DNA of 64,000 bases from an uncultured Lachnospiraceae bacterium (GCA_910576895.1 CAJTJZ010000007.1:23725-87724); one strand, 5' to 3'. Positions 51,936 through 62,215 are shown, counted from the first letter of the stretch. The notes: a model not told the origin generated them from the sequence alone. Numbers and translations: made by a program.

Positions 51936-53846
51936 ATGGAAAAGACTAAGCGTTATCGCTTTTTTCACAAAATCTATCTTTTTCTTGGTACTGCTTTTTT
52001 TGCTTATTTAGCTGTTACTCTTAGCTATTATAATGTTCTTGTAAACATTGATCAGCAAATTAGTGATGCCATTTTTCAATCAATTCAGCTTCAAAGAGCA
52101 AAATCAGCCATTCAGATTATTGCTGTTGATGATGCTACGATAAAGCAATTGGGAGATTATGAAATCTGGTCAAGAAGCCGAACAGCACAATTAATTGAAA
52201 CTTTAAATAATTCTGGTTATACTCCAAGTGTAATTGGTATTGCTCTCGATCATACAGAAATAAAAAATCCAGAAAGTGATCAAATCCTTGTAGATACTTG
52301 TAAAAAATATCATAATATTTGTTTTAGTTCCACAATTACTATGGAAAGCGAGGATTTTAAAATTTCAAAAAGACAGGAGAAAAATGGAAAAAATTCCAAT
52401 TTTTTAGCATTATCCGATTTTTCTACTGAAATTTCCCTTCCCTTTCCTAAGCTTGTTCCTTATATAGAAACAGGTATAATTAACAATATGCAAAATTCCC
52501 CTGATGGTATTGCAAGAAATGCTATTTTAAGCATTGTTGTAAATGATAAAGAATATGATAGCTTTGCTGTTAAAACTTATAAAATGTATAGGGACAGTTT
52601 AGGAAAAGACTATGTTCTCCCAAAAGTAGATGATAATAATTCTTTTGCTTTTACCTATACAAGACAAAGTAATGATTATAATATCTATTCCTTTTATGAT
52701 ATCATCTCCGGCAACGTTGATCTTTCTATTTTTGAAAATAGTATTGTTTATGTTGGCGATTATACCGAAGATGATTCTACCTTTAAAGTGCCAAATCAGC
52801 GTAATATAAAAATGCGGGAAATTGAAGTACAGGCAAACCTTTTAGAAGCACTACTTACCCAAAGAACAGGACATCCTATTTCTAGTTCTTTTATGGCTAT
52901 TTTTTATTCTATTTTTGCAGCTATTTTTTTTATTGCCACCTCTTATAGCTCTAATAAAAAAACAATTCTTTCTGCCATTATATTACTTCTTTTATTTATT
53001 GCTACCTGTGGTGTTTTAAACCTTTTCGGCTATTATATTTTAATTCTAATTCCTACGGGACTTGTTATTATTATTACTATTTTTAACTTATTTGTACGTT
53101 ATTGGGCAACAAAATATAGCAGTTATAAAATGGAAACAACATTTAAAAAATATGTAGATGAAAATGTTGTAGAACAAATTGTACAAAATGGCGGTAAAGC
53201 ACAGATTGGCGGCGTAAAAAAAGATATTGCTGTGCTATTTGTAGATATTCGCGGCTTTACCTCTCTTTCCGAAAGTCTAGATCCGGAACAAATTGTAGAA
53301 ATATTAAATCAATATTTAACGCTGGCAGCAGTTGCTGTTTTTAAATATAATGGTACATTAGATAAATTTATTGGGGATGCTGCTATGGCTGTCTTTAATT
53401 CTCCAACAGATTTAGAAGATTACGAGTATAGAGCTGTTTGTGCTGCTTGGGAACTTCTTTCTTCTGCTTCGGAATTAAATAATTTTTGCCAAAAACAGTA
53501 TGGAAAACAAGTTACTTTTGGTATTGGCATTCAGTGTGGAGAAGCTGTTATTGGAAATATTGGCTGTGAATCCAGAATGGATTATACGGCTATTGGTGAT
53601 ACAGTGAATACGGCTGCTCGCTTAGAAGGAATTGCTGCACCGGGACAAATTTTAATCAGTGAAGAAATGAATGAACGATTAAAAGGACGTATCCAAACAA
53701 ACTTTGCTGGTGAATATACATTAAAAGGAAAAAAACATAACGTAAAAGTATATGCCTTAAAAGGAATTTGGTTTCCACTTCCTGATGAGCAAGATCCATT
53801 TTTTAAGAAAGAAAAAATTTTTTCTGCAAATATAAATAATCAGTAA
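51936..53846 (+). CDS. CHASE2 adenylate cyclase (class III)
   Basis: 636 residues. TM1 (about 12-32), an extracellular CHASE2 sensor (about 40-310), three membrane helices (about 318-338, 345-365, 372-395) and a cytoplasmic class III cyclase domain (about 430-615). Metal-binding Asps lie in FVDIRGFTSLSES and FIGDAAMAVF; the adenine-type Lys is in GTLDKFIGD; transition-state residues are in GDTVNTAARLEG. It would make cAMP in answer to an outside signal. cAMP signalling is sparse in Clostridia, and no cAMP-binding protein is adjacent. It begins on the base after the Fic stop codon. Confidence 0.94.
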   Translation: MEKTKRYRFFHKIYLFLGTAFFAYLAVTLSYYNVLVNIDQQISDAIFQSIQLQRAKSAIQIIAVDDATIKQLGDYEIWSRSRTAQLIETLNNSGYTPSVIGIALDHTEIKNPESDQILVDTCKKYHNICFSSTITMESEDFKISKRQEKNGKNSNFLALSDFSTEISLPFPKLVPYIETGIINNMQNSPDGIARNAILSIVVNDKEYDSFAVKTYKMYRDSLGKDYVLPKVDDNNSFAFTYTRQSNDYNIYSFYDIISGNVDLSIFENSIVYVGDYTEDDSTFKVPNQRNIKMREIEVQANLLEALLTQRTGHPISSSFMAIFYSIFAAIFFIATSYSSNKKTILSAIILLLLFIATCGVLNLFGYYILILIPTGLVIIITIFNLFVRYWATKYSSYKMETTFKKYVDENVVEQIVQNGGKAQIGGVKKDIAVLFVDIRGFTSLSESLDPEQIVEILNQYLTLAAVAVFKYNGTLDKFIGDAAMAVFNSPTDLEDYEYRAVCAAWELLSSASELNNFCQKQYGKQVTFGIGIQCGEAVIGNIGCESRMDYTAIGDTVNTAARLEGIAAPGQILISEEMNERLKGRIQTNFAGEYTLKGKKHNVKVYALKGIWFPLPDEQDPFFKKEKIFSANINNQ

Positions 53847-53876
53847 AAGAATACATTTTTTATTGGAGGTTTAAGC

Positions 53877-54662
53877 ATGAACAATCTATCTATTATCCCT
53901 TCTTTAACGCAGCTAAAAAATTATGCAGAATTTTCCAGACAATATCATGCTGCTTTTGAATATAATGAATTTTTTCTTCCTGCGATTTTAGATCAGGAAG
54001 AACAAAAAAAGAAAATTATGTATCAATATATGGAACTTGACAGAGATCGTTCCAATGATACCTTGCATGGTGCTTTTTTAGATATTTGCATTAATAGCGA
54101 TGATCCAAAAATTTTTGCTGTTAGTGATCTTCGAGTTCATCAATGTATGGAAATTGCAAAAGATATGGGATTAAAAGCTGTTATTTTTCATACAAACTAT
54201 ATTGTAAATTTTCGATTAAAACCTTATCTTCTTAATTGGATAAATAGAAATGAAATCTATTGGAAACAGATCTTAAAAGAATATCCTAATCAGAAAATTT
54301 ATATAGAAAATATGTTTGATGACAGTCCTTATCTTCTTACAGAACTTGCAAAACGTATGGAGCAAGAGGATCGCTTTGCTGTCTGCCTTGATACTGCCCA
54401 TGCGTTTATTTCTGGCAGTCCGCTTAGTTTTTGGTTTGAAAGTCTAAAACCTTATATTCGCCATCTTCATATTAATGACAATGATGGAGAACAAGACTTG
54501 CATCAAATCGTTGGCAGCGGCAATTTCCCTTGGGATATTTTTAAAGATTTTGTTTTATCACTAAAACATCCTCCTTCTCTTTTAATTGAAGTAAGAAGTT
54601 TTGAAGATTTACAAAAATCAACAGACTATATGCAAAAACATCATATTTATCCTTTTTGCTAA
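53877..54662 (+). CDS. TIM-barrel sugar phosphate isomerase/epimerase-like
   Basis: 261 residues of the xylose isomerase-like/AP endonuclease 2 barrel. Typical pieces are TLHGAFLDIC, VIFHTNY, IYIENMFDDSP (metal Glu), FAVCLDTAHAF (metal Asp/His), IRHLHINDNDGEQDLH and LLIEVRSFED. These keep the usual metal ligands. It lies 30 bp after the cyclase with its own GGAGG and is probably co-transcribed with it. Substrate unknown. Confidence 0.88.
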   Translation: MNNLSIIPSLTQLKNYAEFSRQYHAAFEYNEFFLPAILDQEEQKKKIMYQYMELDRDRSNDTLHGAFLDICINSDDPKIFAVSDLRVHQCMEIAKDMGLKAVIFHTNYIVNFRLKPYLLNWINRNEIYWKQILKEYPNQKIYIENMFDDSPYLLTELAKRMEQEDRFAVCLDTAHAFISGSPLSFWFESLKPYIRHLHINDNDGEQDLHQIVGSGNFPWDIFKDFVLSLKHPPSLLIEVRSFEDLQKSTDYMQKHHIYPFC

Positions 54663-54686
54663 TCATTTTTTTATACAATAGCCTTA

Positions 54687-55550
54687 TTATCTTTTTATTA
54701 AACTAGCTTTACCATTTTCATATCTCCACTGTCTAGGAGAAACTCCATAGACATTTTTAAATGTTCTAGAAAATCGCAGTTGATTTGGATATCCAACGGC
54801 ATTTCCAATATCTGCAATGGACAATTCTGTAAGTTTTAATAATTCTGCTGCTTTTGTCATACGATAGGAAATTAAAAATGTCTGTGGAGCTTTTCCTGTT
54901 TTCTCATGAAAAATTTTTCCAAAATAGCTTCTATTTAAACCACAAGAAGCTGCAATATCTTCCACAGAAATATCATTTTGAAAATTTTGTTCAATAAAAG
55001 AAAAAGCCTCTTTGATATAAAAATCTCGTAACCCACTTTCTTTATTTGTAGATACAGAAACTGCAGAACGTACAAAATAATCCATAAATAGATAAAGATG
55101 TCCAATTAAATGAAAGGGAGATTCTTCTTTATGATTAACAATATACATCATTTCTGCATCCATTGCTGCTGCAATATCCTTATATCTTGCCTTATATACA
55201 GGCTGATCCATACATAGTCCAACAGCATCTAACATTTCTTTTACACGTAGTCCATCAAATTCAATCCATACATATTCCCATGGAATCTTATCATCAGCAA
55301 CATAAGTATTTATTTGATGAGGAAATAACATAAATCCTTGTCCGCTTTTAATAGGATATGTGATTGTTTCTCCCTTTGCATTATCTGCCATTAAAAGACC
55401 AGTACCTGATCGTACATAATGAAATAAATAATGATTTCTTGCAACAGGTCCAAAAGAATGAGAAGGATCACATTGTTCCCAGCCAAATTGATATAATCCC
55501 ATATCAACAAAATTTTCACTTGGAAAAACAGAAAACCTAAATTCACTCAT
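54687..55550 (-). CDS. AraC-family regulator of the alpha-galactoside operon
   Basis: 287 residues: an AraC-type cupin sensor domain (about 10-165, with HYVRSGTGLLMADN and FMLFPHQINTYVADD) and two helix-turn-helix motifs at about 185-285 (DISVEDIAASCGLNRSYFGKIF, LSIADIGNAVGYPNQLRFSRTF, each shown in part). Divergent from the ABC/alpha-galactosidase operon across 170 bp, which makes it the probable activator in response to an alpha-galactoside such as raffinose or melibiose. Confidence 0.93.
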   Translation of the reverse strand: MSEFRFSVFPSENFVDMGLYQFGWEQCDPSHSFGPVARNHYLFHYVRSGTGLLMADNAKGETITYPIKSGQGFMLFPHQINTYVADDKIPWEYVWIEFDGLRVKEMLDAVGLCMDQPVYKARYKDIAAAMDAEMMYIVNHKEESPFHLIGHLYLFMDYFVRSAVSVSTNKESGLRDFYIKEAFSFIEQNFQNDISVEDIAASCGLNRSYFGKIFHEKTGKAPQTFLISYRMTKAAELLKLTELSIADIGNAVGYPNQLRFSRTFKNVYGVSPRQWRYENGKASLIKR

Positions 55551-55660
55551 AAAAAATTTCTCCTTTGTTGTTTTTTTTATTATATACCAAAATGCTAGAT
55601 GATTTCAAGAAAAACAATAAAAAGTAGTATAATGGTATAAAACATATAAAATCATGATAT

Positions 55661-55689
55661 TTATAGATAGCATAAAGATATGTTATAAT
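55661..55689 (+). promoter_or_regulatory. Activator-dependent promoter of the galactoside operon
   Basis: A perfect -10, TATAAT (55684-55689), but only TTATAG (55661-55666) at -35. A poor -35 is expected for an AraC-activated promoter. AAAAAGGAGG precedes the first start codon. Confidence 0.65.
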
Positions 55690-55720
55690 CTTACTATCAA
55701 AAAAAAAAGGAGGAAATGCG

Positions 55721-57001
55721 ATGAAACGTAAGGGAATTGTTTCTCTAATGCTTGCCATTTCTCTAATGATGATTGCATTTACTATGCAAGGATGTGCAAG
55801 CTCTGATGATAACAAAAAAACAAAAATTGAAATCGTGCAGTACAAACCGGAAGCAGCAAATTATTTTAAAACGGTTGAAGAAAAATTCAATCAAGAACAT
55901 GATGATATTGAATTAAAAATTAGCTCTCCTAATGATGCTATGACGATTTTAAGAACAAGATTTATTCGAGAAGATTATCCTGACATTATTGGAATTGGAG
56001 GTGATATTAATTATTCTTATTTTGTCGATGCAGAAATTTTATCTGATATTTCTGATTATGAAGGAAGAAAGGAGATAAAACAAGCTTATCTGGATATTGA
56101 TGAAGCATTAGAGCTTATTCCAACAGATGGAAGTTATGCCTTGCCTTATGTAGCAAACGCTGCTGGTATCCTTTATAATCAAGAAATGTTTGAGGAGCAT
56201 GGATGGAATATTCCGGAAACTTGGCCAGAATTAATCAGTTTATGCGAAGAAATAAAAGCTGCTAATATCCTTCCCTTTTATTTCGGCTTTAAGGATACTT
56301 GGACCTGTTTAGCTCCTTGGAATGCTATGGCAGTTGATCTTGCACCTGCAGATACTGCAAAACAAGTAAACCGTGGTGAAACAACATTTTCTAAAGAGTA
56401 CAAAGAGTTATCAGAAAAATATCTGGAATTATTAAATTATGGTCCTAAAGATCCTTTTGCTTATAATTACAATGATGCCTGTACTGCATTTGCAAGAGGT
56501 GAATCCGCTATGTATCCAATTGGAAGTTATGCTGTTCCTCAAATTCTGTCTGTAAACCCAGATTTACCTATCAATTCTTTTGTTATGCCGGGCAATGACG
56601 AAAAAGATGGTAACACTTTAAATTCTGGTATTGATCTTCAATTTTGTGTTATGGCAGACTGCAAAAATAAAGAAGCAGCATATAAAGTTTTAGATTTTCT
56701 TTACCAAGATGAAAATATCCAAGACTATATCGATGCACAAAATGCTATTCCTTGTAAAGAAGGGAATTTTAAATTAGCTTCTATGTTAGATGGAATGACA
56801 GAATTTATTGAAAAAGGACTTATGACAGATTATCAAGATCATTATTATCCTTCTGAAATGGCAGTAGATGCACAGCTTCAAACATTTTTAATTGAAAAAG
56901 ATACCAATGCCTTTTTAAAAAAATTTGATACGGACTGGCAGCGGTATAACCGGGATATTATCCGTCAAGTACAACAATATGAAAAAGAACATAACAATTA
57001 A
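55721..57001 (+). CDS. ABC sugar-binding lipoprotein
   Basis: 426 residues of the family 1 extracellular solute-binding proteins. The signal peptide ends in lipobox MQGC (Cys near 25). Typical pieces are YFKTVEEKFNQEH, YPDIIGIGGD, LPYVANAAGILYNQEMFEEH (two parts), GESAMYPIGSYAVPQI and EAAYKVLDFL. It binds the sugar outside the cell for the two permeases that follow. The alpha-galactosidase at the end of the operon points to raffinose-type oligosaccharides. Confidence 0.94.
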   Translation: MKRKGIVSLMLAISLMMIAFTMQGCASSDDNKKTKIEIVQYKPEAANYFKTVEEKFNQEHDDIELKISSPNDAMTILRTRFIREDYPDIIGIGGDINYSYFVDAEILSDISDYEGRKEIKQAYLDIDEALELIPTDGSYALPYVANAAGILYNQEMFEEHGWNIPETWPELISLCEEIKAANILPFYFGFKDTWTCLAPWNAMAVDLAPADTAKQVNRGETTFSKEYKELSEKYLELLNYGPKDPFAYNYNDACTAFARGESAMYPIGSYAVPQILSVNPDLPINSFVMPGNDEKDGNTLNSGIDLQFCVMADCKNKEAAYKVLDFLYQDENIQDYIDAQNAIPCKEGNFKLASMLDGMTEFIEKGLMTDYQDHYYPSEMAVDAQLQTFLIEKDTNAFLKKFDTDWQRYNRDIIRQVQQYEKEHNN

Positions 57002-57026
57002 AAAAAAGAAGGGAGCGTGACTTATT

Positions 57027-57893
57027 ATGAAAAACGATAGAAAAAGAACTTTTTTACTGATTACCATTCCCATTTTAGCACTATTTATCTGCTTTAATAC
57101 CATTCCTTTAATTCGTGGTGTTATTTATAGCTTTACAAATTTTAAAGGATTTGGTTCTTATGATTGGGTGGGACTACGAAATTATATTGATTTATGTTCT
57201 GATGCTCGTGTAGGAAAATCCTATTTATTTACCTTTAAATTAGCTGTCTTTACAACAATTATTGTTAATGTTTTAAGCCTTCTTTTAGCATTAGCTTTAA
57301 ATAGCAAAATAAAGGCAAAAAGCTTTTTCCGGGGTGCTTATTTCCTACCAAATATTTTAGGTGCACTTGTTGTTGGTTATATTTTTAATTACTTTTTTAC
57401 CTATATCCTTCCAGCACTAGCAGATATGATTGGAATTAATGCTTTAAAAACAAGTATTTTATCAAGTCCAAGTGCTGCTTGGATTGGAATTATGGTGGTA
57501 TGTGCATGGCAGGCAATTGCAATGAACACCATTATTTATATTTCAGGATTACAAACTGTACCAGAAGATGTTTATGAAGCTGGCGGTTTGGATGGAGCAA
57601 CTGGATGGAAAAAATTCCGTTATTTAACTTTCCCATTGATTATTCCATTTTTCTCTATTAATATGGTATTATGTGTAAAAAACTTTTTAATGGTCTTTGA
57701 TCAAATTATGGCATTAACAAAAGGTGGTCCAGCACAAAGTACAGAATCCATTTCCTATTTAATTTACAATAATGGTATGTCTGGAGGTCAATTTGGTTTT
57801 CAAAGTGCCAATGCCGTTGTATTCTTTATTGTCATTGTCATCATTTCCGTTGGGCAAATGAAATTTTCCAGTAAAAAGGAGGAACAGCTATGA
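57027..57893 (+). CDS. ABC sugar permease, MalF type
   Basis: 288 residues with six membrane helices. The coupling motif EAGGLDGATGWKKFRYLTFP, near residue 188, is the EAA loop of MalF-type permeases. It pairs with the MalG-type subunit that overlaps its stop by 4 bp. No ATPase gene is present in the operon. Confidence 0.95.
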   Translation: MKNDRKRTFLLITIPILALFICFNTIPLIRGVIYSFTNFKGFGSYDWVGLRNYIDLCSDARVGKSYLFTFKLAVFTTIIVNVLSLLLALALNSKIKAKSFFRGAYFLPNILGALVVGYIFNYFFTYILPALADMIGINALKTSILSSPSAAWIGIMVVCAWQAIAMNTIIYISGLQTVPEDVYEAGGLDGATGWKKFRYLTFPLIIPFFSINMVLCVKNFLMVFDQIMALTKGGPAQSTESISYLIYNNGMSGGQFGFQSANAVVFFIVIVIISVGQMKFSSKKEEQL

Positions 57894-58723
57894 TGAAAAT
57901 AAAAGGAAACTGGCCAATTATGGTATTCCTAATTCTTGGTCTTTCTACTATTATCTTTCCACTATATCTGACCATCGTAATTGCATTTAAACAGCCTTCA
58001 GAAATGACAAATAGCATTAGCGGAATTTTATCGTTACCAAAATCATGGAGTCTTGATAATTTTAAAGAAGCTATGCAAGTTACTGATTTTTGGCACTCTT
58101 TAGGAAATAGTTTATTAATTACTGTAATTACTGTTGTACTTTCCATTATTCTTCATTCCTTACTTGGCTATGCCTTAGGAAGAAATAAAGCAAAAAGTAA
58201 GTTTTATAATTTTGTTTATCTTTTTATTGTTAGTGGTATGTTTGTCCCTTTTGCTATTTTAATGATGCCTCTTGCAAAACAAACAGCAGAAATGGGTTTA
58301 GGAAATTGGTTTGGTGTTGTTTTATTATATATTGTCTTTTATATGCCAATGAATATTCTTTTATATTCTGGCTATCTTGTGAATATTCCAATGGCACTAG
58401 AAGAAGCAGCAAAAGTAGATGGAGCTTCTACTTGGCGTACTTATTGGAAAGTTATCTTTCCTATTATGAAACCAATGCATGCAACCGTTGCTGTTTTAAC
58501 AGCATTATCTGTTTGGAATGACGTTATGACACCTCTTGTTATTATGGCAGGTTCTGAACAAAATACACTTCCTCTTGCACAACTAAATTTTCAGTCACAA
58601 TTTGGTACAAATTATAACTTGGCATTTGCTTCTTATCTTATGTCGTTAATTCCAATTTTAATTTTTTATGTAATTTGCCAGAAACAGATTTTAAATGGTG
58701 TTGTGAATGGAGCTGTAAAATAA
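57890..58723 (+). CDS. ABC sugar permease, MalG type
   Basis: 277 residues with six membrane helices; the EAA loop reads EEAAKVDGASTWRTYWKVIFP near residue 185 (shown in part by its core). It starts with ATGATG, the first ATG overlapping the stop of the previous gene; AAGGAGG lies upstream. The ATP-hydrolysing subunit is probably a shared MsmX/MsmK-type protein encoded elsewhere. Confidence 0.95.
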   Translation: MMKIKGNWPIMVFLILGLSTIIFPLYLTIVIAFKQPSEMTNSISGILSLPKSWSLDNFKEAMQVTDFWHSLGNSLLITVITVVLSIILHSLLGYALGRNKAKSKFYNFVYLFIVSGMFVPFAILMMPLAKQTAEMGLGNWFGVVLLYIVFYMPMNILLYSGYLVNIPMALEEAAKVDGASTWRTYWKVIFPIMKPMHATVAVLTALSVWNDVMTPLVIMAGSEQNTLPLAQLNFQSQFGTNYNLAFASYLMSLIPILIFYVICQKQILNGVVNGAVK

Positions 58724-58746
58724 ATAATCTGATAAATGGAGGAATT

Positions 58747-60927
58747 ATGGCAATTACTTATCAAAATGAAAATCATTTATTTACATTAAACACATTACAT
58801 ACTACTTATCAAATGAAAGTAGATGATTTTGGATTTCTTTTCCATTTATACTATGGTAAAAAACTGTCTGGGAATATGGATTATCTCCTTCCTTTTTATG
58901 ATAGGGGATTTTCCGGAAACCCATCTGATGCAAAAAACAATAGAACCTATTCTTTAGATGTATTGCCACAAGAATACCCTACTATCGGAACTGGCGATTA
59001 CCGAAATTATGCACTTCTCATCCAAAATGCCGATCATTCCGAATACTGTGATTTACGTTACCAAAGTCATACAATAAAAAAAGGAAAATATAGTCTTTCT
59101 AAGCTTCCTGCTGTATATGCATCCTCGCAAGAAGCACAAACGCTAGAAATCCTTATGGAAGATCCTATTAGTCATGTTCAAATATTACTGCTTTATGGTG
59201 TATTAGAAGAAGAAGATATCATTACAAGAAGTGTAAAAATAATCAATCAGGGAACGCAGCAAATCATTGTCGAAAAAGCAGCTTCTTCCTGTCTTGATTT
59301 TTTATCAGGCGATTATGACTTGTTAAACTTCTATGGACGGCATGAAATGGAACGCCAATTTCAGCGTACCGAAATAAATCATGGAAGTTTTGTCATAGGA
59401 AGTCGGCGTGGAACATCTAGCCATCAATATAATCCAGCTATTATCATTGCGGAAAAAGATACTACGGAAGATTATGGAAATTGTTATGGTATGGTTTTTG
59501 TTTATAGCGGAAATTTTCTTTGTGAAGTAGAAAAAGATCCTTTTAATCAAACAAGAATATTGCTTGGATTACATCCTGATTTTTTTCATTATCCATTAAA
59601 TCCAAAAGAGAGCCTTATCATACCAGAAACTATTTTAACCTATTCTGATGAAGGCTTTGGGCAATTATCCAGACAATATCACAATTGTATTAAAAACCAT
59701 CTATGCAGAAAAAATGAGAGACAAGAACCATATCCTTCTATTTTAATTAATAGTTGGGAAACTGCCTATTTTCATTTTAATGGAGAAATACTTTATAACT
59801 TAGCTTTGCAAGCTTCAGAACTTGGCATCAATATGCTTGTTATGGATGATGGATGGTTTGGAAATCGAGAAGATGATAATAGCGGACTGGGAGACTGGCA
59901 AGTAAATGAAGAAAAACTAGGCTGCAGCCTAAAGGAATTAATTGAAAAAATCAATCAACTTGGAATTAGATTTGGCATTTGGATAGAGCCAGAAATGATT
60001 TCAGAAAATAGTATTCTTTACAAAAATCATCCTGATTGGGTGCTTCAAGTTCCAAAAAGAAATCCTATACGAGGTAGAAATCAACTTGTTCTTGATTTTT
60101 CCAGAAAAGAGGTTCGATCTTATATTTTTGATGAAATTTGCGGTATCCTTGATCAGGGAAATATAGAATATATAAAATGGGATATGAACCGCAGCATTGC
60201 TGAATTTTATTCTGCAATCACTGATTCAGGAAAAGTATCTTATGATTATGTACTTGGACTTTATGATTTTTTAGAACAATTATTACAAAGATATCCCCAT
60301 ATTTTAATTGAGGGTTGTAGTGGCGGAGGCGGTCGATTTGATGCAGGAATGTTATATTATACACCGCAAATTTGGTGCAGTGATAATACGGATGCACTTG
60401 ACCGCATCTTGATTCAATATGGAACTTCTTTCTTTTATCCCATTTCTACGGTTGGTTCACATGTCTCTGCTGTGCCAAATCATCAAACAGGACGCAGTAT
60501 TTCTTTACATACTAGAGGGATTGTGGCTATGGCAGGCACATTTGGTTATGAACTTGATCTTGCAAAATTGAATGCAGAAGAAAAGAAAGAAATCAAGACA
60601 CAAATAAAACAATATAAGCATTATGCAAAATTAATTGAACAAGGAGATTACTATCGTCTATCAAATCCCTTTCAAGATATTTATGCAGCTTGGATGTTTC
60701 TCTCAAAAGATAAAAGTCAAGCCTTGTTAAATCTTGTAATGCTTGAGTTACATGGAAATATGGCAGTTTCTTATGTAAAGTTAAAAGGATTACAAAAAGA
60801 TGCCATTTATCAAGATATAAATACAGGAAAATCCTATTATGGTTCTGCACTTATGTATGCAGGACTTCCAATACCAATAGAACAAGGAGAATTTTTAGCT
60901 TACCAAATAGAACTAAAAAAATTATAG
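58747..60927 (+). CDS. Alpha-galactosidase, GH36
   Basis: 726 residues from the ATG at 58747 (ATGGAGG upstream; a longer frame to 58675 overlaps the permease). The nucleophile Asp is in KWDMNRS (near 478) and the acid/base Asp in WCSDNTDA (near 545); MDDGWFGNREDDN, GIWIEPEMI and CSGGGGRFD are typical of the family. No signal peptide, so it cleaves imported galactosides in the cytoplasm. Last gene of the operon; structured repeat copy 3 starts at its stop codon. Confidence 0.96.
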   Translation: MAITYQNENHLFTLNTLHTTYQMKVDDFGFLFHLYYGKKLSGNMDYLLPFYDRGFSGNPSDAKNNRTYSLDVLPQEYPTIGTGDYRNYALLIQNADHSEYCDLRYQSHTIKKGKYSLSKLPAVYASSQEAQTLEILMEDPISHVQILLLYGVLEEEDIITRSVKIINQGTQQIIVEKAASSCLDFLSGDYDLLNFYGRHEMERQFQRTEINHGSFVIGSRRGTSSHQYNPAIIIAEKDTTEDYGNCYGMVFVYSGNFLCEVEKDPFNQTRILLGLHPDFFHYPLNPKESLIIPETILTYSDEGFGQLSRQYHNCIKNHLCRKNERQEPYPSILINSWETAYFHFNGEILYNLALQASELGINMLVMDDGWFGNREDDNSGLGDWQVNEEKLGCSLKELIEKINQLGIRFGIWIEPEMISENSILYKNHPDWVLQVPKRNPIRGRNQLVLDFSRKEVRSYIFDEICGILDQGNIEYIKWDMNRSIAEFYSAITDSGKVSYDYVLGLYDFLEQLLQRYPHILIEGCSGGGGRFDAGMLYYTPQIWCSDNTDALDRILIQYGTSFFYPISTVGSHVSAVPNHQTGRSISLHTRGIVAMAGTFGYELDLAKLNAEEKKEIKTQIKQYKHYAKLIEQGDYYRLSNPFQDIYAAWMFLSKDKSQALLNLVMLELHGNMAVSYVKLKGLQKDAIYQDINTGKSYYGSALMYAGLPIPIEQGEFLAYQIELKKL

Positions 60928-60928
60928 T

Positions 60929-60961
60929 TTATACTGAGCGGTCAGGTTTTTTGACCGCCAA
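60929..60961 (+). repeat. Structured intergenic repeat, copy 3 (short)
   Basis: Only the second hairpin of the element is present: ATACTGAGCGGTCA / TGACCGCCA around a GGTTTTT loop. It begins two bases after the alpha-galactosidase stop codon. The left half found in the other two copies is missing. It may act as the operon's transcript end. Confidence 0.8.
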
Positions 60962-61030
60962 TTTCAAGAACACGAAAACGTTCTTTGTAATAAGCTTTGC
61001 TGGCAAAATCACTTTATGACTAAACTAAAA

Positions 61031-62167
61031 CTATGCAAGAATTGTTCCTCCGCCAAGCACAATGTCCCCCTGATAGAATACAATTGCTTGTCCGGGAGCA
61101 GCAGCTCTAACACTATCTTCAAAAGTACATAAGCACTTATCTTCTTCTAAATATTCAATACGGCATGGCATTTCTTTATTACCATATCGTATTTTTGCCA
61201 TAACAAGATCATTGGTTGGAAATCGTGGTACTGCCATATGATTCAAATCATTACAAGAAATCACTTTGGTAAAAACCTCGGTTTCCTCTCCAATCACCAC
61301 TTCATTTGTCTTAGGTAAAAGTTTGGATACATAAACAGGCCTTCCTAATGATAATTGTAATCCTTTTCTTTGTCCAATCGTATAATGAATCAGTCCTTTA
61401 TGTCTGCCAAGTATCGTTCCATTTTTATCAATAAAATTTCCTTCTGGGACACAATACCCGATTTCTTTTTCAATAAAACCTGCATAATCCTTATCTAATA
61501 CAAAACAAATTTCCTGACTATCTGGTTTTTCTGCCACAGGAAGTCCTTTTCGTTTTGCAATATCACGTACTTCTTCTTTTGTATAATCTCCAATTGGCAT
61601 TAAGGTATGACGAAGCTGTTCTTGTGTTAAATTATAAAGTGCATAGGTCTGATCTTTTTTCTTTGTAATTGATTTTTTAATGGCATATCTTCCCATAGAA
61701 TTACAAATAGCTCCTTTTGTTTTTTCTGTATATTTTCCTTGATAAAGATCCTCCTCTAACTTTACAACTTTAGCATAATGTCCAGTAGCAATAAAATCTG
61801 CACCCATTGCAAGACTACGGTTTAATAATGCTTCCCATTTTACAAAGCGGTTGCAAAGAATACAAGGATTTGGAGTTCTTGCATGTAAATATTCATCAAT
61901 AAATTTATTAATTACTTTTTCTTGAAAAATATCTCGAAAATTCATAACATAATAAGGAATATCAAGTTCTGCTGCTACACGTCTTGCATCTTCAATCGCA
62001 CTAAGACCACAACAACCTCCTTCTAATTGCTGTTCTTTTTGTGAAAGGGGCTGCCAAACTTCCATTGTAACCCCTATCACTTCATATCCTTGTTCTTTTA
62101 ATAAATAAGCTGCTACAGATGAATCTACACCTCCAGACATACCAAGTACCACTTTGCCTTTTGCCAT
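61031..62167 (-). CDS. mnmA: tRNA 2-thiouridylase MnmA
   Basis: 378-residue enzyme that thiolates U34 of tRNA-Lys, -Glu and -Gln. The PP-loop is SGGVDSSVAAYLL (11-23). The two catalytic Cys are in NPCILCN (near 111) and SQEICFV (near 215). The C-terminal part has YTIGQRKGL and a beta-barrel end. The segment GGCCGLSAIEDARRVA, near residue 51, matches a clade-typical insertion. The gene may share a transcript with the polysaccharide deacetylase 48 bp upstream. No iscS gene is adjacent. Confidence 0.95.
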   Translation of the reverse strand: MAKGKVVLGMSGGVDSSVAAYLLKEQGYEVIGVTMEVWQPLSQKEQQLEGGCCGLSAIEDARRVAAELDIPYYVMNFRDIFQEKVINKFIDEYLHARTPNPCILCNRFVKWEALLNRSLAMGADFIATGHYAKVVKLEEDLYQGKYTEKTKGAICNSMGRYAIKKSITKKKDQTYALYNLTQEQLRHTLMPIGDYTKEEVRDIAKRKGLPVAEKPDSQEICFVLDKDYAGFIEKEIGYCVPEGNFIDKNGTILGRHKGLIHYTIGQRKGLQLSLGRPVYVSKLLPKTNEVVIGEETEVFTKVISCNDLNHMAVPRFPTNDLVMAKIRYGNKEMPCRIEYLEEDKCLCTFEDSVRAAAPGQAIVFYQGDIVLGGGTILA

Positions 62168-62215
62168 TTTATCCTCCTATTGTTAATTATAATTTATAAA
62201 AATCGAACTCTATTT

